Source: Candidatus Babelota bacterium (GTDB lineage: Bacteria; Babelota; Babeliae; Babelales; Vermiphilaceae). From it: 64,000 bases of DNA. This document shows, in pieces, positions 29,583 to 38,207 of this stretch (positions within the stretch are counted from its first letter, which is position 1; every line of letters begins with the position of its first letter). Where the stretch lies: positions 53,160 to 117,159 of the forward strand of contig JAJCZE010000017.1 of the NCBI GenBank assembly GCA_029262555.1. The letters run 5' to 3'. Made by a program: the position numbers and the translations under genes. Under the pieces are notes generated by a model, which ran no database searches, was not told the origin of the DNA, and worked only from the letters and a program-made list of their open reading frames with translations.

Positions 29583-30682
29583 AACAGCAAAACGGTTTTA
29601 TTATTCCTCTCGTTTTAATGTTGCTTTCAGTTATCATTGTATTAGCAACGAGTATTTATCAAAAAGGGTCACTTTTTGTGCCATTTATGCAGGTAGTAAA
29701 AGAGCGTGAGCATGCAAAGATGCTTGCGTTGAGTGGAGTGCAAGTAGCGATGAGCCAGTTAGCATCACCTGCAAAGTTTGCAGCTGGCACCCAAAAAACT
29801 TCTCAAGCGAGTGATACTAAAAAAGAAGCCGATCAAAAAGATTCACCGCAAAAGCAGGAATCGGCAGAGCAGCAGGCGCAAAATCTATTGTCACAATTAT
29901 TGCCGACTATTAATCAGTGGCAAGAGTATCCAATAAAAAAAGATATCGATGGCATTGAGGGCACTATTAAGATTGCACTTTCGTGTGAAGAGGGAAAGAT
30001 TGATTTAAATCGCATTTATGATTTTGCGCGTAAAAAATTTGTAGGAGAAGGGCAGCCGCGTGGTGATTGGAAAAAAATATTAGAATTTGTGTGTCAGCGC
30101 ATTCAAAAACAGATGAAGATTTCGGATAATTTATTCGAATCATTTGAAAAATTCTTTAAACAACGGCATTCTAAGATAAATGATGCTACTGAGTTGCTCC
30201 CGTTAAATGGATTCAAACCGTTTGCACGTTCGCTTTTTTATGATCCATCATCGCAAAAAAGCAAAGAACAACTGTATCTTTTAGATATATTTACTGCATA
30301 TGGATCTGCGAAATTGCAGCCGTGGCTGCTATCACGCTCTGTACAAGATATTTTTGAATTTAAGAGTGGCACGAAATCTGAAAAGCAAAAGAAACAAGAA
30401 ATGATACAATCGCTTATAAAAAAATTAAAACCGATCACTAACGTTTCTCAAGAGTGGAATGCTATTTTTCAGCCCCTCTATGGGATTGAGTTTAAGCGCT
30501 TACACAAAGGATTAGAGGCGTTCTTTGATGGATCATTTGATCCTAAGATATTTTCGGTGGTATCGTATGGTGTGGTTGGGAAAGTGACCCAGCGAATATA
30601 TGCAATCCTCGAGCGAGTGCGTCATGTTACTAAAGATAAGACGTGGTATGATGTTAAAGTACGAAAATTCTATTGGATCTAA
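29579..30682 (+). CDS. gspK: Pseudopilin tip protein GspK-like
   Basis: A 367-residue protein with a methylation motif lacking the canonical +5 Glu (QNGFIIPLVLMLLSVIIVLAT), a known property of GspK. Two features support K: size, and the segment SCEEGKIDLNRIY near residue 132, matching the (D/E)xxGKxxxN pattern that follows the first K domain. A helical domain follows. Residues 60-100 are a Gln/Lys/Ser-rich linker. It ends the pseudopilin run and is followed 14 bases later by the mlaD-like gene. Confidence 0.82.
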   Translation: MKQQNGFIIPLVLMLLSVIIVLATSIYQKGSLFVPFMQVVKEREHAKMLALSGVQVAMSQLASPAKFAAGTQKTSQASDTKKEADQKDSPQKQESAEQQAQNLLSQLLPTINQWQEYPIKKDIDGIEGTIKIALSCEEGKIDLNRIYDFARKKFVGEGQPRGDWKKILEFVCQRIQKQMKISDNLFESFEKFFKQRHSKINDATELLPLNGFKPFARSLFYDPSSQKSKEQLYLLDIFTAYGSAKLQPWLLSRSVQDIFEFKSGTKSEKQKKQEMIQSLIKKLKPITNVSQEWNAIFQPLYGIEFKRLHKGLEAFFDGSFDPKIFSVVSYGVVGKVTQRIYAILERVRHVTKDKTWYDVKVRKFYWI

Positions 30683-30696
30683 AGAGGGGATAGGCG

Positions 30697-32292
30697 TTGG
30701 TTGGTAAAGTTGAGACACGAGTTGGAATTTTTGTTTTATTAGCGCTGGGCGTTTTTGCCTATATGGGCTTTCAGGTTGGCGCGTTTCGATTCGATCGTGG
30801 CAACTATACAAAATACAGCCTCTTTTTTAAAGACGTTTCTGGTCTTTCTCGCAAAGCTGAAGTGAAAATTGCTGGTGTAAAAGTTGGGTGGGTTGAGGAA
30901 GTTAATCTTCTTGCCGACGAGCAGCAGGCTGAAGTTGCGGTAATGGTATCAAAAGAATACTCCTTATATAGTGATGCGTATGCAACTGTGCGCCAAGATG
31001 GTCTTTTAGGGCCAAAGTATATTGAATTAAATCCGGGCGATCCTCTTTTGCAAAAATTAAATCCGGGCGATCCATTGAGTCGGCCGAGCACTGAGCCAGT
31101 ATCTATTGATGAGATAATGCAAAAGTTTAAGCAAATTGCATCAAACGTAGATGAGATTACTAATTCAGTAAAAGAAGTAGTCGGCGGAGATGAAGGGCGA
31201 GAGCAGTTGCAGTCTATATTTGATAATGTGCAAAGCTCAGCAGAGAGGCTTTCTTCCGTTGCAGATGTAATTGATAAAGCGTTGGTACGCAATGAAGATC
31301 ATATTGATAATATGATGCAGATTGGTACCACGTTCCAGACAAGTCTTGATAAAATATCGAATGTATTTGATAGAGACTTTAATCGAGTAGCTACTAAGTT
31401 TGAAAACACTGCGGGTGCTTTAGAGGATGCATCACTGCAAGCGCGTGATGGCCTGCGCAGTGTGAGTTCGGTAGCAGAAAAAATCGATGAAGGCAGAGGG
31501 CTTCTGGGTAAATTGGTTAATGAAGATGAAACCTATCGTGATTTGAAATTGGCAGTAGAAGGGTTTAAAAACTATCTGACTAAAATTGATCGTATGCAAA
31601 TTGTATTTGATAGCCACTTTGAATCTATGATACGAAAAGCGGAAGGTTTTGAGTGGGAAGATTCAAAAGGATTCTTTGGAATGCGTATTTATCCACGAGA
31701 AGATTACTTTTATCTGCTTCAAATCAGTTCATCGCAAAAGGGTTATATCAAACGTAAATTTATCGAGAAAGATTACTTTGATTCAGAGACAAAGCCAATT
31801 GATACAACGAAGATTCAAGATCGTCCATTTAATCAGAATGAGCCACTCAATATTGATGATTTAACGCGGTTGGCATTTGTGCAAGATTTTCGCAAAACCA
31901 CTGTAGATCGGGATGCGTTTAAATTAGACTTCCAGTTTGGAAAGATCTATAAAGATATCGCACTTCGAATCGGGCTCTTTGAAGGATCTGCTGGGGCTGC
32001 AGTGGATGTAGACATTCCATTTGGCACCGATAAATTCCGCTGGGTAACCTCGTTTGAGGCGTATGATTGGAGTGGGCGTAATCGTCGAATCGAAGATCGC
32101 CGACCACACTTTAAATGGCTCAACAAAATATTCTTGCTGCGTAATATCTTCACTACGTTTGGCGCTGACGACTTTGTGAGTCAGAAAAATGCGAGCGTAT
32201 TCTTTGGTGCAGGTATACGATTTGGCGATGATGATATAAAATACTTTTTATCAAGCATTTCCGGAGTAGGCGGCACAAGCTTTACCGGATAA
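30697..32292 (+). CDS. MCE-domain lipid-transport protein, MlaD-like
   Basis: A 531-residue protein with an N-terminal membrane anchor (residues 7-27, FVLLALGVFAYMGFQVGA) and one MCE domain (about 30-115) containing DVSGLSRKAEVKIAGVKVG and DGLLGPKYIEL. This resembles the substrate-binding component of Mla-type phospholipid carriers. A duplicated LNPGDPL occurs twice within 20 residues, just after the MCE domain. Next comes a helical coil (about 130-290), then a beta-rich C-terminal region of about 200 residues not found in short MlaD proteins. The start is TTG with AGAGGGGA upstream. No mlaE/mlaF is in the window. Confidence 0.82.
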   Translation: MVGKVETRVGIFVLLALGVFAYMGFQVGAFRFDRGNYTKYSLFFKDVSGLSRKAEVKIAGVKVGWVEEVNLLADEQQAEVAVMVSKEYSLYSDAYATVRQDGLLGPKYIELNPGDPLLQKLNPGDPLSRPSTEPVSIDEIMQKFKQIASNVDEITNSVKEVVGGDEGREQLQSIFDNVQSSAERLSSVADVIDKALVRNEDHIDNMMQIGTTFQTSLDKISNVFDRDFNRVATKFENTAGALEDASLQARDGLRSVSSVAEKIDEGRGLLGKLVNEDETYRDLKLAVEGFKNYLTKIDRMQIVFDSHFESMIRKAEGFEWEDSKGFFGMRIYPREDYFYLLQISSSQKGYIKRKFIEKDYFDSETKPIDTTKIQDRPFNQNEPLNIDDLTRLAFVQDFRKTTVDRDAFKLDFQFGKIYKDIALRIGLFEGSAGAAVDVDIPFGTDKFRWVTSFEAYDWSGRNRRIEDRRPHFKWLNKIFLLRNIFTTFGADDFVSQKNASVFFGAGIRFGDDDIKYFLSSISGVGGTSFTG

Positions 32293-32312
32293 AATCTCAT
32301 ATAAAAAGTAAT

Positions 32313-32357
32313 AAAAAAACGGATATGGCTATTGTTCCATATCCGTTTTTTTTATTT
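32313..32357. terminator. Bidirectional terminator between mlaD-like gene and guaB
   Basis: A hairpin with arms AAAAAAACGGATATGG and CCATATCCGTTTTTTTT around an 8-base loop. Poly-A precedes and poly-T follows, so it can stop transcription from both converging genes. Confidence 0.92.
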
Positions 32358-32375
32358 TAGAGTTTAAAAGAAATA

Positions 32376-33863
32376 CTACGCCATTTCTTGTACGTCGTGA
32401 GCTCTACTTTCTCTCATTCCTGCAGCAGTGATCTGAACAAAATCGCCGTTACCTCGTAACTCTGATAGGGTGCTCACTCCACAATAACTCATGCCGGAAT
32501 ACAGGCCACCAATGAGCTGGTGCACTGTTTCTGCCATAGATCCTTTATAGGGAATAATTGCTTCTACGCCTTCAGGCACATACGCTTCTTTTTTAGTTGT
32601 ATCAGCTCGCTTCAAATTCGTTCCAAAGGATGCCATTCCTCTAATCACTTTAAATTTTTTTCCATTTTTTAAGAATGGAGTGCCGGGACTTTCATCTGTT
32701 CCTGCCAATAGACTTCCAAGCATAACGGTCGATGCGCCAGCTGCTATTGCTTTAGTAATATCGCCGGATGTTTGAATGCCACCATCTGCAATAACTGGAA
32801 TGCCATACGCATCAGCAACGTGAGTACAGTTAATAACGGCAGAAAGTTGAGGATATCCACTTCCACTTACAATACGAGTAGTGCAAATTGATCCGGGACC
32901 AACGCCAACTTTAATTGCGTCTGCACCAGCCTCAATGAGTCTTTGAGTTCCTTCGGGGGTGCAAACGTTTCCTGCGATTACATCTACATCTGGAAAAAGA
33001 GATTTGATCTGCTTAAGTGTATTAACTTCAAGGTCAGAATCACCATGGGCAATATCGATTACTAAAACATCGGCTCCTGCAGAAACAAGTGCTTTTGCCC
33101 GATCAATAGAATCTTCTTTCACTCCAATGGCTGCACCAACAAGAAGACGATCTTGAGAATCTGTTGATGCGTGAGGGTATTCTGCTCGATGATAAATGTC
33201 TTTGCTGGTAATAAGCCCTATGATGCAATCATTTTCATCAACTAACGGCAGTTTTTCTACACGATGTTTCATGAGTAGTTCTTTTGCTTTTGCAATAGAT
33301 ATATCTTTATTTCCGGTAGCAATGTCTTCCCGTTTCGTCATTAATGCTTTTATTGGAGTTTCGCTATCAGGAAGAAAGCGCATGTCTCGAGAGGTGAAGA
33401 TACCAAGTAGTTTTTTATTACTATCGGTTACTAACAATCCAGTTATATTTTTTTCTCTCATTAATTGACGAGCTTGGCATACTGTTGCCTCTGGACTAAT
33501 AGTAATGGGGGATGCGATTACAGCACTTCGAAAGCGTTTTACCTTTTCTACTTGCCCTACCTGCTCTTCTATAGAATTAAATCTATGAATAATACCGATG
33601 CCTCCACATTGCGCCATAGCAATCGCCATACGTGATTCTGTGACCGTATCCATATTCGCACTCACTATAGGAGTTGAAAGATAGATTCGCTTTGAAAGCT
33701 TTGTAGAGGTATCCGCATCTGATCGTGAATTTGCGCTGGAATGTTTTGGTGTGAGTAAAACATCGTTATAGCTAAACCCCAGAGTGATTCTTGGAGTGCT
33801 ATCAATTGAGGTGAAAAAAGAAAGAAGCGAAAGCGAGAATAGGGCAACGGAGAAATGCAGCAT
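32376..33863 (-). CDS. guaB: IMP dehydrogenase with an N-terminal signal-peptide-like extension
   Basis: Inosine-5'-monophosphate dehydrogenase: IMP + NAD+ to XMP, the committing step of GTP synthesis. A TIM barrel (about 28-115 and 240-480) is interrupted by two CBS domains (about 118-230). The catalytic loop Cys327 lies in [13 protein letters not shown], and the flap region reads [14 protein letters not shown]. Oddity: residues 1-20 ([20 protein letters not shown]) form a hydrophobic segment ahead of the usual family start, which here is [17 protein letters not shown] 33863 has AAAAGGA seven bases upstream, and no in-frame ATG or GTG lies between it and the family start, so the extension looks genuine. 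It may be exported or membrane-anchored. A second, cytosolic copy elsewhere would support this. Confidence 0.9.
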   Translation of the reverse strand: MLHFSVALFSLSLLSFFTSIDSTPRITLGFSYNDVLLTPKHSSANSRSDADTSTKLSKRIYLSTPIVSANMDTVTESRMAIAMAQCGGIGIIHRFNSIEEQVGQVEKVKRFRSAVIASPITISPEATVCQARQLMREKNITGLLVTDSNKKLLGIFTSRDMRFLPDSETPIKALMTKREDIATGNKDISIAKAKELLMKHRVEKLPLVDENDCIIGLITSKDIYHRAEYPHASTDSQDRLLVGAAIGVKEDSIDRAKALVSAGADVLVIDIAHGDSDLEVNTLKQIKSLFPDVDVIAGNVCTPEGTQRLIEAGADAIKVGVGPGSICTTRIVSGSGYPQLSAVINCTHVADAYGIPVIADGGIQTSGDITKAIAAGASTVMLGSLLAGTDESPGTPFLKNGKKFKVIRGMASFGTNLKRADTTKKEAYVPEGVEAIIPYKGSMAETVHQLIGGLYSGMSYCGVSTLSELRGNGDFVQITAAGMRESRAHDVQEMA

Positions 33864-34113
33864 GAATCATCCTTTTGGATTATTGTTAATAAAGCGGGCT
33901 TAAGATACTAAAGCTTTTTTATGATGGAAAGATATTTATTTGGGCCATCTATTGAGAGAAAATAAGAAAAAAACATGATATTTCGCTATAGGGCTTTCCT
34001 ATAAGGTTTTTTTTATGAATATATGGAGTATTGCGTTGTCATTCACTATTCTTTTTTTGTAGGCAAAAAGGGGTTGATGGATATGGTAAGCCTTATTAGG
34101 GAGGGTGAACAGT

Positions 34114-34563
34114 ATGAAAAAAGTAGTTGGATTGGTGTGTTTGCTTGTGTGTATAATGCAATATGATCTTAGTGCGGTTGTTGTTGAAGATGGTACTGAA
34201 TTTAGCATAGCTAACGATTTTTCAGGTAATGATATTGTAATATATGTAGATGCTAAAGCCATGAAAGACATTATTGATATTGATAAACTTTATCAACATG
34301 TTGCTTATGATTGGCGGCCTTGTTTTGTTCATAAGCAAAATGTATTAGATCTGTGGGACGCGCTTTGTTATGCCAGGAAAAAATATTGTAATGGTGGTGA
34401 TACCGTTTTTTTATTGCTGAAAGATGATGAGCCGCGAGATCACATACTTATACAGTCACTCAATCGGATTCCCATTTGCAAAATTCAAAAAACATTTAAT
34501 CTTGAATTGGTGGAAAAAATAGAGGTTGCAGGGCCATTATACTCAAACCATCTATTTAAATAA
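34114..34563 (+). CDS. Small secreted protein of unknown function
   Basis: A 149-residue protein with signal peptide [21 protein letters not shown]. The chosen ATG 34114 lies behind AGGGAGGGTG; an in-frame GTG three codons earlier is part of that site. The mature part is mixed alpha/beta with [19 protein letters not shown] and a hydrophobic [10 protein letters not shown] strand. No motif recognised. Its last 12 bases overlap the end of msrAB on the opposite strand. Confidence 0.65.
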   Translation: MKKVVGLVCLLVCIMQYDLSAVVVEDGTEFSIANDFSGNDIVIYVDAKAMKDIIDIDKLYQHVAYDWRPCFVHKQNVLDLWDALCYARKKYCNGGDTVFLLLKDDEPRDHILIQSLNRIPICKIQKTFNLELVEKIEVAGPLYSNHLFK

Positions 34564-35595
34564 CGCTTCAAACCGATCATATCCCTCTTTTTTTAAATTA
34601 GTCACGGGGATAAACTTGAGCGCAGCAGAGTTGATACAATAGTATAGTCCAGTGGGCGTTTTTGGATCTTTAAAAACATGCCCTAAATGGGAGTCAGCTT
34701 TTTTACTGCGCACTTCTGTGCGTGTTTTAAACCAACTATTATCCTCTTTTTCAACAATGTTTTCTGGCACAAGTGGCTTGGTATAGCTGGGCCATCCAGT
34801 GCCCGCATCGTATTGATCTTTTGAGCTAAAGAGCGGTTCTCCAGAAACGATATCAACGTAAATTCCCGGTTTTTTATTATCCCAGTACGCATTTTTGAAT
34901 GGAGGCTCTGTGCCATCTTTTTGCGTTACTTTATATTGTAGTGGAGTGAGTTTCTTTTTTAATTCTGCAGGTGTAGGTTTTGTGAACGCCTCTTTTTGTG
35001 AGCGAGTTGGTAGTTTTTGCTTCCATGCTTTTTTCAAAAAAGAAGGGCGCCCGGATCGCGAATAATACCATTTATAGCGCCATGGATGATTTTTTGCATA
35101 ATTTTGATGGTAGGGCTCTGCTTTATAGAAGGTGGATGCTTTTTTTATTTCAGTAACAATCGGTTTTGCAAATCGTTTTGATTGCTCGAGCGCTTGTTTT
35201 GATTTCTCAGCTTGTTTTTTTTGTTCATCAGTTTCATAAAAAATAATGGATCGATATTGCGGCCCTCGATCAACAAACTGGCCTTCAGCATCGGTTGGAT
35301 CAATGTTACGCCAAAAGACATCAAGTAATTTTTCGTACGAGACTATTTCGGGATTATATGCAACTTCAACAGCTTCAACATGGCCAGATTTTGAGTATGT
35401 TGAGTAAGTAGGATTGGCTGTAGTGCCATCCATATAGCCGGAGACAACGTCAATCACGCCCGGCACTTTTTCAAATGCAGCTTCCACGCACCAAAAACAT
35501 CCGCCTGCAAAATGTGCAATTTTTTTTGAAGGGAGTGGTTGTGCCATTGCGCTTCCTACTAAGAAAATAAACATACTCAAGCCGATTTTATTCAT
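34552..35595 (-). CDS. msrAB: Exported bifunctional methionine sulfoxide reductase MsrA-MsrB
   Basis: A 347-residue fusion of MsrA (about 24-180) and MsrB (about 205-345), repairing both S- and R-methionine sulfoxide. The MsrA active-site cysteine is Cys33 in GGCFWC. The MsrB catalytic cysteine is Cys320 in [11 protein letters not shown], with SHLGHVFKD before it. The zinc-binding CxxC pair usual in MsrB (around [19 protein letters not shown]) is missing. A signal peptide ([18 protein letters not shown]) places it outside the cytosol, as seen for some other exported MsrAB proteins. The gene stands alone; the ATG follows AAGGAG. Confidence 0.93.
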   Translation of the reverse strand: MNKIGLSMFIFLVGSAMAQPLPSKKIAHFAGGCFWCVEAAFEKVPGVIDVVSGYMDGTTANPTYSTYSKSGHVEAVEVAYNPEIVSYEKLLDVFWRNIDPTDAEGQFVDRGPQYRSIIFYETDEQKKQAEKSKQALEQSKRFAKPIVTEIKKASTFYKAEPYHQNYAKNHPWRYKWYYSRSGRPSFLKKAWKQKLPTRSQKEAFTKPTPAELKKKLTPLQYKVTQKDGTEPPFKNAYWDNKKPGIYVDIVSGEPLFSSKDQYDAGTGWPSYTKPLVPENIVEKEDNSWFKTRTEVRSKKADSHLGHVFKDPKTPTGLYYCINSAALKFIPVTNLKKEGYDRFEALFK

Positions 35596-35793
35596 GCTGC
35601 TCCTTGAAATGGTGTTGCATATATAATTTCAGTGTGACAGCGTGCCCAATCAAAAAACAATCTATTGAAAAAAACTCGAGCGGGATACCTTGATGAATGC
35701 GCTGTCTTTAAGTATGCTTTGCCGTATTACATTCTGGAATTTTTTCCAAACATTCAAACATTATTTTTAATGGAATTGGTTGAAGGGCGCGCC

Positions 35794-36192
35794 GTGAAGG
35801 TTAAAGTTTTTTTGTGTGCACTATTGTGTATCGTTTCTCAGGTACAATCATATGAATTTCGTGGGACTCATTTTTTTGCAAGTTATAAAGAGTGCGATAC
35901 TGCTGCATTAGAAAATATAACGAGACTCAAAGAGGTCCTTAAAGAGGCGGTAGAAAAAAGTGGCGCGACAATTTTGAAATATGATTTTTTTGATTTTTCA
36001 GAAGATAGCACGACTGGGACATTTATTCTTTCTGAAAGTCATGCCTCTATTCATACGTATCCAGAACACAAAGCCTGCTTTGTAGATCTCTTTACTTGTG
36101 GCGATCATTGCCATTGGGAGCCGTTTCATGCGGTGCTTAAGGCCTATCTTCAGCCAGCTGTGATCGATGTAAAGGTCAAAACCCGCTCATAA
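35794..36192 (+). CDS. speH: S-adenosylmethionine decarboxylase with a signal peptide
   Basis: Pyruvoyl enzyme that makes decarboxylated SAM for spermidine synthesis. Starting at GTG 35794 (GAAGGG at 35782-35787), the 132 residues contain the class 1b signature LSESHASIHTYPEH. Self-cleavage would be at Glu81-Ser82, and the catalytic His87 and Cys102 (FTCG) are at the spacing known for the Thermotoga enzyme. The family normally begins a few residues before GTHFFASYKECD; here MKVKVFLCALLCIVSQVQS, a good signal peptide, is added in front. An ATG 24 bases upstream would give the same hydrophobic region after six more residues. No spermidine synthase is in the window. If exported, it would act on external, for example host, SAM. 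Confidence 0.88.
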   Translation: MKVKVFLCALLCIVSQVQSYEFRGTHFFASYKECDTAALENITRLKEVLKEAVEKSGATILKYDFFDFSEDSTTGTFILSESHASIHTYPEHKACFVDLFTCGDHCHWEPFHAVLKAYLQPAVIDVKVKTRS

Positions 36193-36227
36193 TAAGGGCT
36201 TTTTTATCTGCCTCATTCTCCCTCCAG

Positions 36228-36248
36228 AAGGGCGCATTGCCCCTTTTG
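36228..36248 (+). terminator. Weak terminator after speH
   Basis: AAGGG / CCCTT hairpin with a 7-9 base loop, followed by TTTTG. The T-run is short. Confidence 0.4.
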
Positions 36249-36272
36249 AAGATCCTATCATTTTTCCAACTA

Positions 36273-36302
36273 TTGCGATTTGATTGCGCTTTTTGCTACC
36301 TT
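36273..36302 (+). promoter_or_regulatory. Candidate promoter for the duplicated secreted proteins
   Basis: TTGCGA (36273-36278), 18 bases, TACCTT (36297-36302), then about 47 bases to the ATG at 36350. The -35 box begins TTGCG, as in two other candidate promoters in this window. Confidence 0.45.
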
Positions 36303-36349
36303 GAAGGTGGTAAAAGAAGTGTAGTTATTACTCAAATAGGAGAAATGGA

Positions 36350-36763
36350 ATGAAGAAAGCATTAGTTGGATTGCTTGCTATTGCATCATGCGCAAGCATG
36401 CAGGCATACAAAATAGAAATAGATAATAAGACGAAAAAGAAATATGGAAACGCAACGTCGTTTCGTATTCAATTATTCTCTAATAATGAGCTTGCAAGAA
36501 AGCCATATTTGCTTAAACCAGATCAAGATAAATCATTTAAGTTTAAATCAAAAAAGCTAACGATTACTTCTATTCGCGTAACAGGCGTTGATGGATTAGC
36601 GGATAATATGTTTGCCTTTTTTGAAGTGCCTCAAGGGCGCCTCAATAAAGACTTAGAGCTTGATATTGATGCGACAATAAATGGTGAAGTAGTTGATCTC
36701 TTTTTTGGCCAAGAAAAAGACGAAGATGAAGAGGTAGAATTTGAAGAGGTTGTTGCTGAGTAA
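36350..36763 (+). CDS. Small secreted acidic-tailed protein, copy 1
   Basis: A 137-residue protein with signal peptide MKKALVGLLAIASCASMQA and mature start YKIEIDN. The mature region is a likely single beta-domain (YGNATSFRIQLFSNNE, KKLTITSIRVTGVDG) and ends with an acidic tail of 20 residues (EKDEDEEVEFEE). No family recognised. The ATG follows AGGAGAAATGGA. It is 90 per cent or more identical to the next gene by eye. Confidence 0.8.
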   Translation: MKKALVGLLAIASCASMQAYKIEIDNKTKKKYGNATSFRIQLFSNNELARKPYLLKPDQDKSFKFKSKKLTITSIRVTGVDGLADNMFAFFEVPQGRLNKDLELDIDATINGEVVDLFFGQEKDEDEEVEFEEVVAE

Positions 36764-36767
36764 AAAC

Positions 36768-36799
36768 AATAAGCCGTCCTTTCTGGGCGGCTTATTTAA
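36768..36799 (+). terminator. Terminator-like hairpin between the duplicate genes
   Basis: AATAAGCCG / CGGCTTATT with an 11-base loop and TTTAAAA after it. It would reduce read-through from copy 1 to copy 2. Confidence 0.6.
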
Positions 36800-36815
36800 A
36801 AATAGGAGAAATGGA

Positions 36816-37229
36816 ATGAAGAAAGCATTAGTTGCATTGCTTGCTATTGCATCATGCGCAAGCATGCAGGCATACAAAATAGAAATTGATAATAAAACGA
36901 AAAATAAATATGGAAACGCAACATCGTTTCGTATTCAATTTTTCTCTAATAATGAGCTTGCAAGAAAGCCGTACTTGCTTAAACCTGATCAAGATAAATC
37001 ATTTAAGTTTAAATCAAAAAAGCTAACGATTACTTCTATTCGCGTAACGGGAGTTGATGGATTGGCAGATAAACTGCTTGCTTTTTTTGAAGTGCCTCAA
37101 GGGCGCCTTAATAAAGACTTAGAGCTTGATATTGATGCTGCGATAAATGGTGAAGAAGTTGATCTCTTTTTTGGTCAAGAAAAAGACGAAGATGAAGAGG
37201 TAGAATTTGAAGGGGTTGTTGTTGAGTAA
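36816..37229 (+). CDS. Small secreted acidic-tailed protein, copy 2
   Basis: A 137-residue close paralogue of the preceding gene, with identical signal peptide except V for G at residue 7, the same beta-domain and acidic tail. Differences are concentrated at the C-terminus (EEVEFEGVVVE) and at KLLA for NMFA. An in-frame start at 36741 lies upstream of the duplicated ribosome site and is rejected. The next gene, 37254, has a similar ribosome leader (AATAGGGGAAATGGAGT), suggesting shared upstream sequence. Confidence 0.8.
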   Translation: MKKALVALLAIASCASMQAYKIEIDNKTKNKYGNATSFRIQFFSNNELARKPYLLKPDQDKSFKFKSKKLTITSIRVTGVDGLADKLLAFFEVPQGRLNKDLELDIDAAINGEEVDLFFGQEKDEDEEVEFEGVVVE

Positions 37230-37253
37230 AAAATAAAATAGGGGAAATGGAGT

Positions 37254-38201
37254 ATGAAGAAGCTGATATTGCACGCTCTCTGTGCACTGACTCTCTGTGC
37301 AGGAATGCCTGTAAATGCAATGTATGATCGAGTAAAATCGTATATGCCATCTGTGCCAAAAATGAGTATGCCGAAAGTAAGCATGCCATCAGTTGACTAT
37401 AAAACTGCCGTTAAACGCTTTGCTATTGAAAAGCAGCGATTTGAAAAAGCACTTAAATCAAATAAAAAGGCAGTAATCGCTACGGCTGCCGTAGCATTGA
37501 TCGCAGCTATCGGCTTGGTATTGCGTGCACGTCAACAAGATGCTGCGGCACCTCAAGGAACGCCAGCGGGAGATTCATTAGTGGTGGATCCACAAGGTGG
37601 TTATAGCTCTTCATCGAGTAGTAGTGAAGGCGAAGGTGGTTATAATGATAGCGACCGAGATCCAAAACCCAACTCTATACAAGCATTTTTGCAAAATAAA
37701 GATGGTGATGTACAGGATCTTATAGCCCTTATTAAGGGTCTCGTTACAGATACGGATGCTGTTGATAGTGTAACATTGAGTTTTATTTCAGGTTCTGAGA
37801 TTGCACAGAATTCCATTAAACGAGCTGAGTTAGCGCAATTTTTTCTGAGCGATGAAAGTATGGATTCAGTAACTGGTATTTATACTGATGATGCAGCTCG
37901 AGCAAAAGCAAGAGAATTGTTTGGCACGCCGCATCGAACTCGTACAGTGAGAGATTTACAGGATCCAGCAAGTCCACCTTCAATATACGGTGCGATACAT
38001 TCTGGTGCTCCTGCTAGTCATTCTAGTGCACCACGAAGAAGAAGGGGTGGACCAATGGTGGTTACATCGTTTGCAGTAAGAGGATCATCGGGATCTTCAG
38101 GATATACAAACTCTGATTATAGTTTATCTAGCGAATCAGGAAGTGACTCAGACGATGAGGAAAGTTACTCAACTGCATCTTCAGGGGATGATGACGACTA
38201 A
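37254..38201 (+). CDS. Secreted or membrane-anchored Ser-rich protein
   Basis: A 315-residue protein with signal peptide MKKLILHALCALTLCAGMPVNA and then a short repeat (MPSVPKMSMPKVSMPSV). A single hydrophobic segment (residues 73-90) after KSNKKA forms a probable membrane anchor. Two Ser-rich low-complexity stretches (about 118-130 and from 235 to the end) flank a central region. The C-terminus is acidic, with SDDEESYSTASSGDDDD. No enzyme motif seen. It ends 6 bases before the converging mutL stop. Confidence 0.7.
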   Translation: MKKLILHALCALTLCAGMPVNAMYDRVKSYMPSVPKMSMPKVSMPSVDYKTAVKRFAIEKQRFEKALKSNKKAVIATAAVALIAAIGLVLRARQQDAAAPQGTPAGDSLVVDPQGGYSSSSSSSEGEGGYNDSDRDPKPNSIQAFLQNKDGDVQDLIALIKGLVTDTDAVDSVTLSFISGSEIAQNSIKRAELAQFFLSDESMDSVTGIYTDDAARAKARELFGTPHRTRTVRDLQDPASPPSIYGAIHSGAPASHSSAPRRRRGGPMVVTSFAVRGSSGSSGYTNSDYSLSSESGSDSDDEESYSTASSGDDDD

Positions 38202-38207
38202 ATAACC

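Larger units (their letters stand above)
36334..37229 (+). repeat. Tandem gene duplication (two 430-base units)
   Basis: Units 36334-36763 and 36800-37229 are both 430 bases and near-identical, from the AAATAGGAGAAATGGA ribosome site to the stop codon. The copies differ by scattered substitutions and no length change, separated by a 36-base terminator-like hairpin. Duplication clearly included the ribosome site. Confidence 0.9.

Noticed and set aside
35665..35793. Longer N-terminus of the AdoMet decarboxylase
   Set aside because: No ribosome site at 35665, whereas GAAGGG supports GTG 35794. The hydrophobic segment is present either way.
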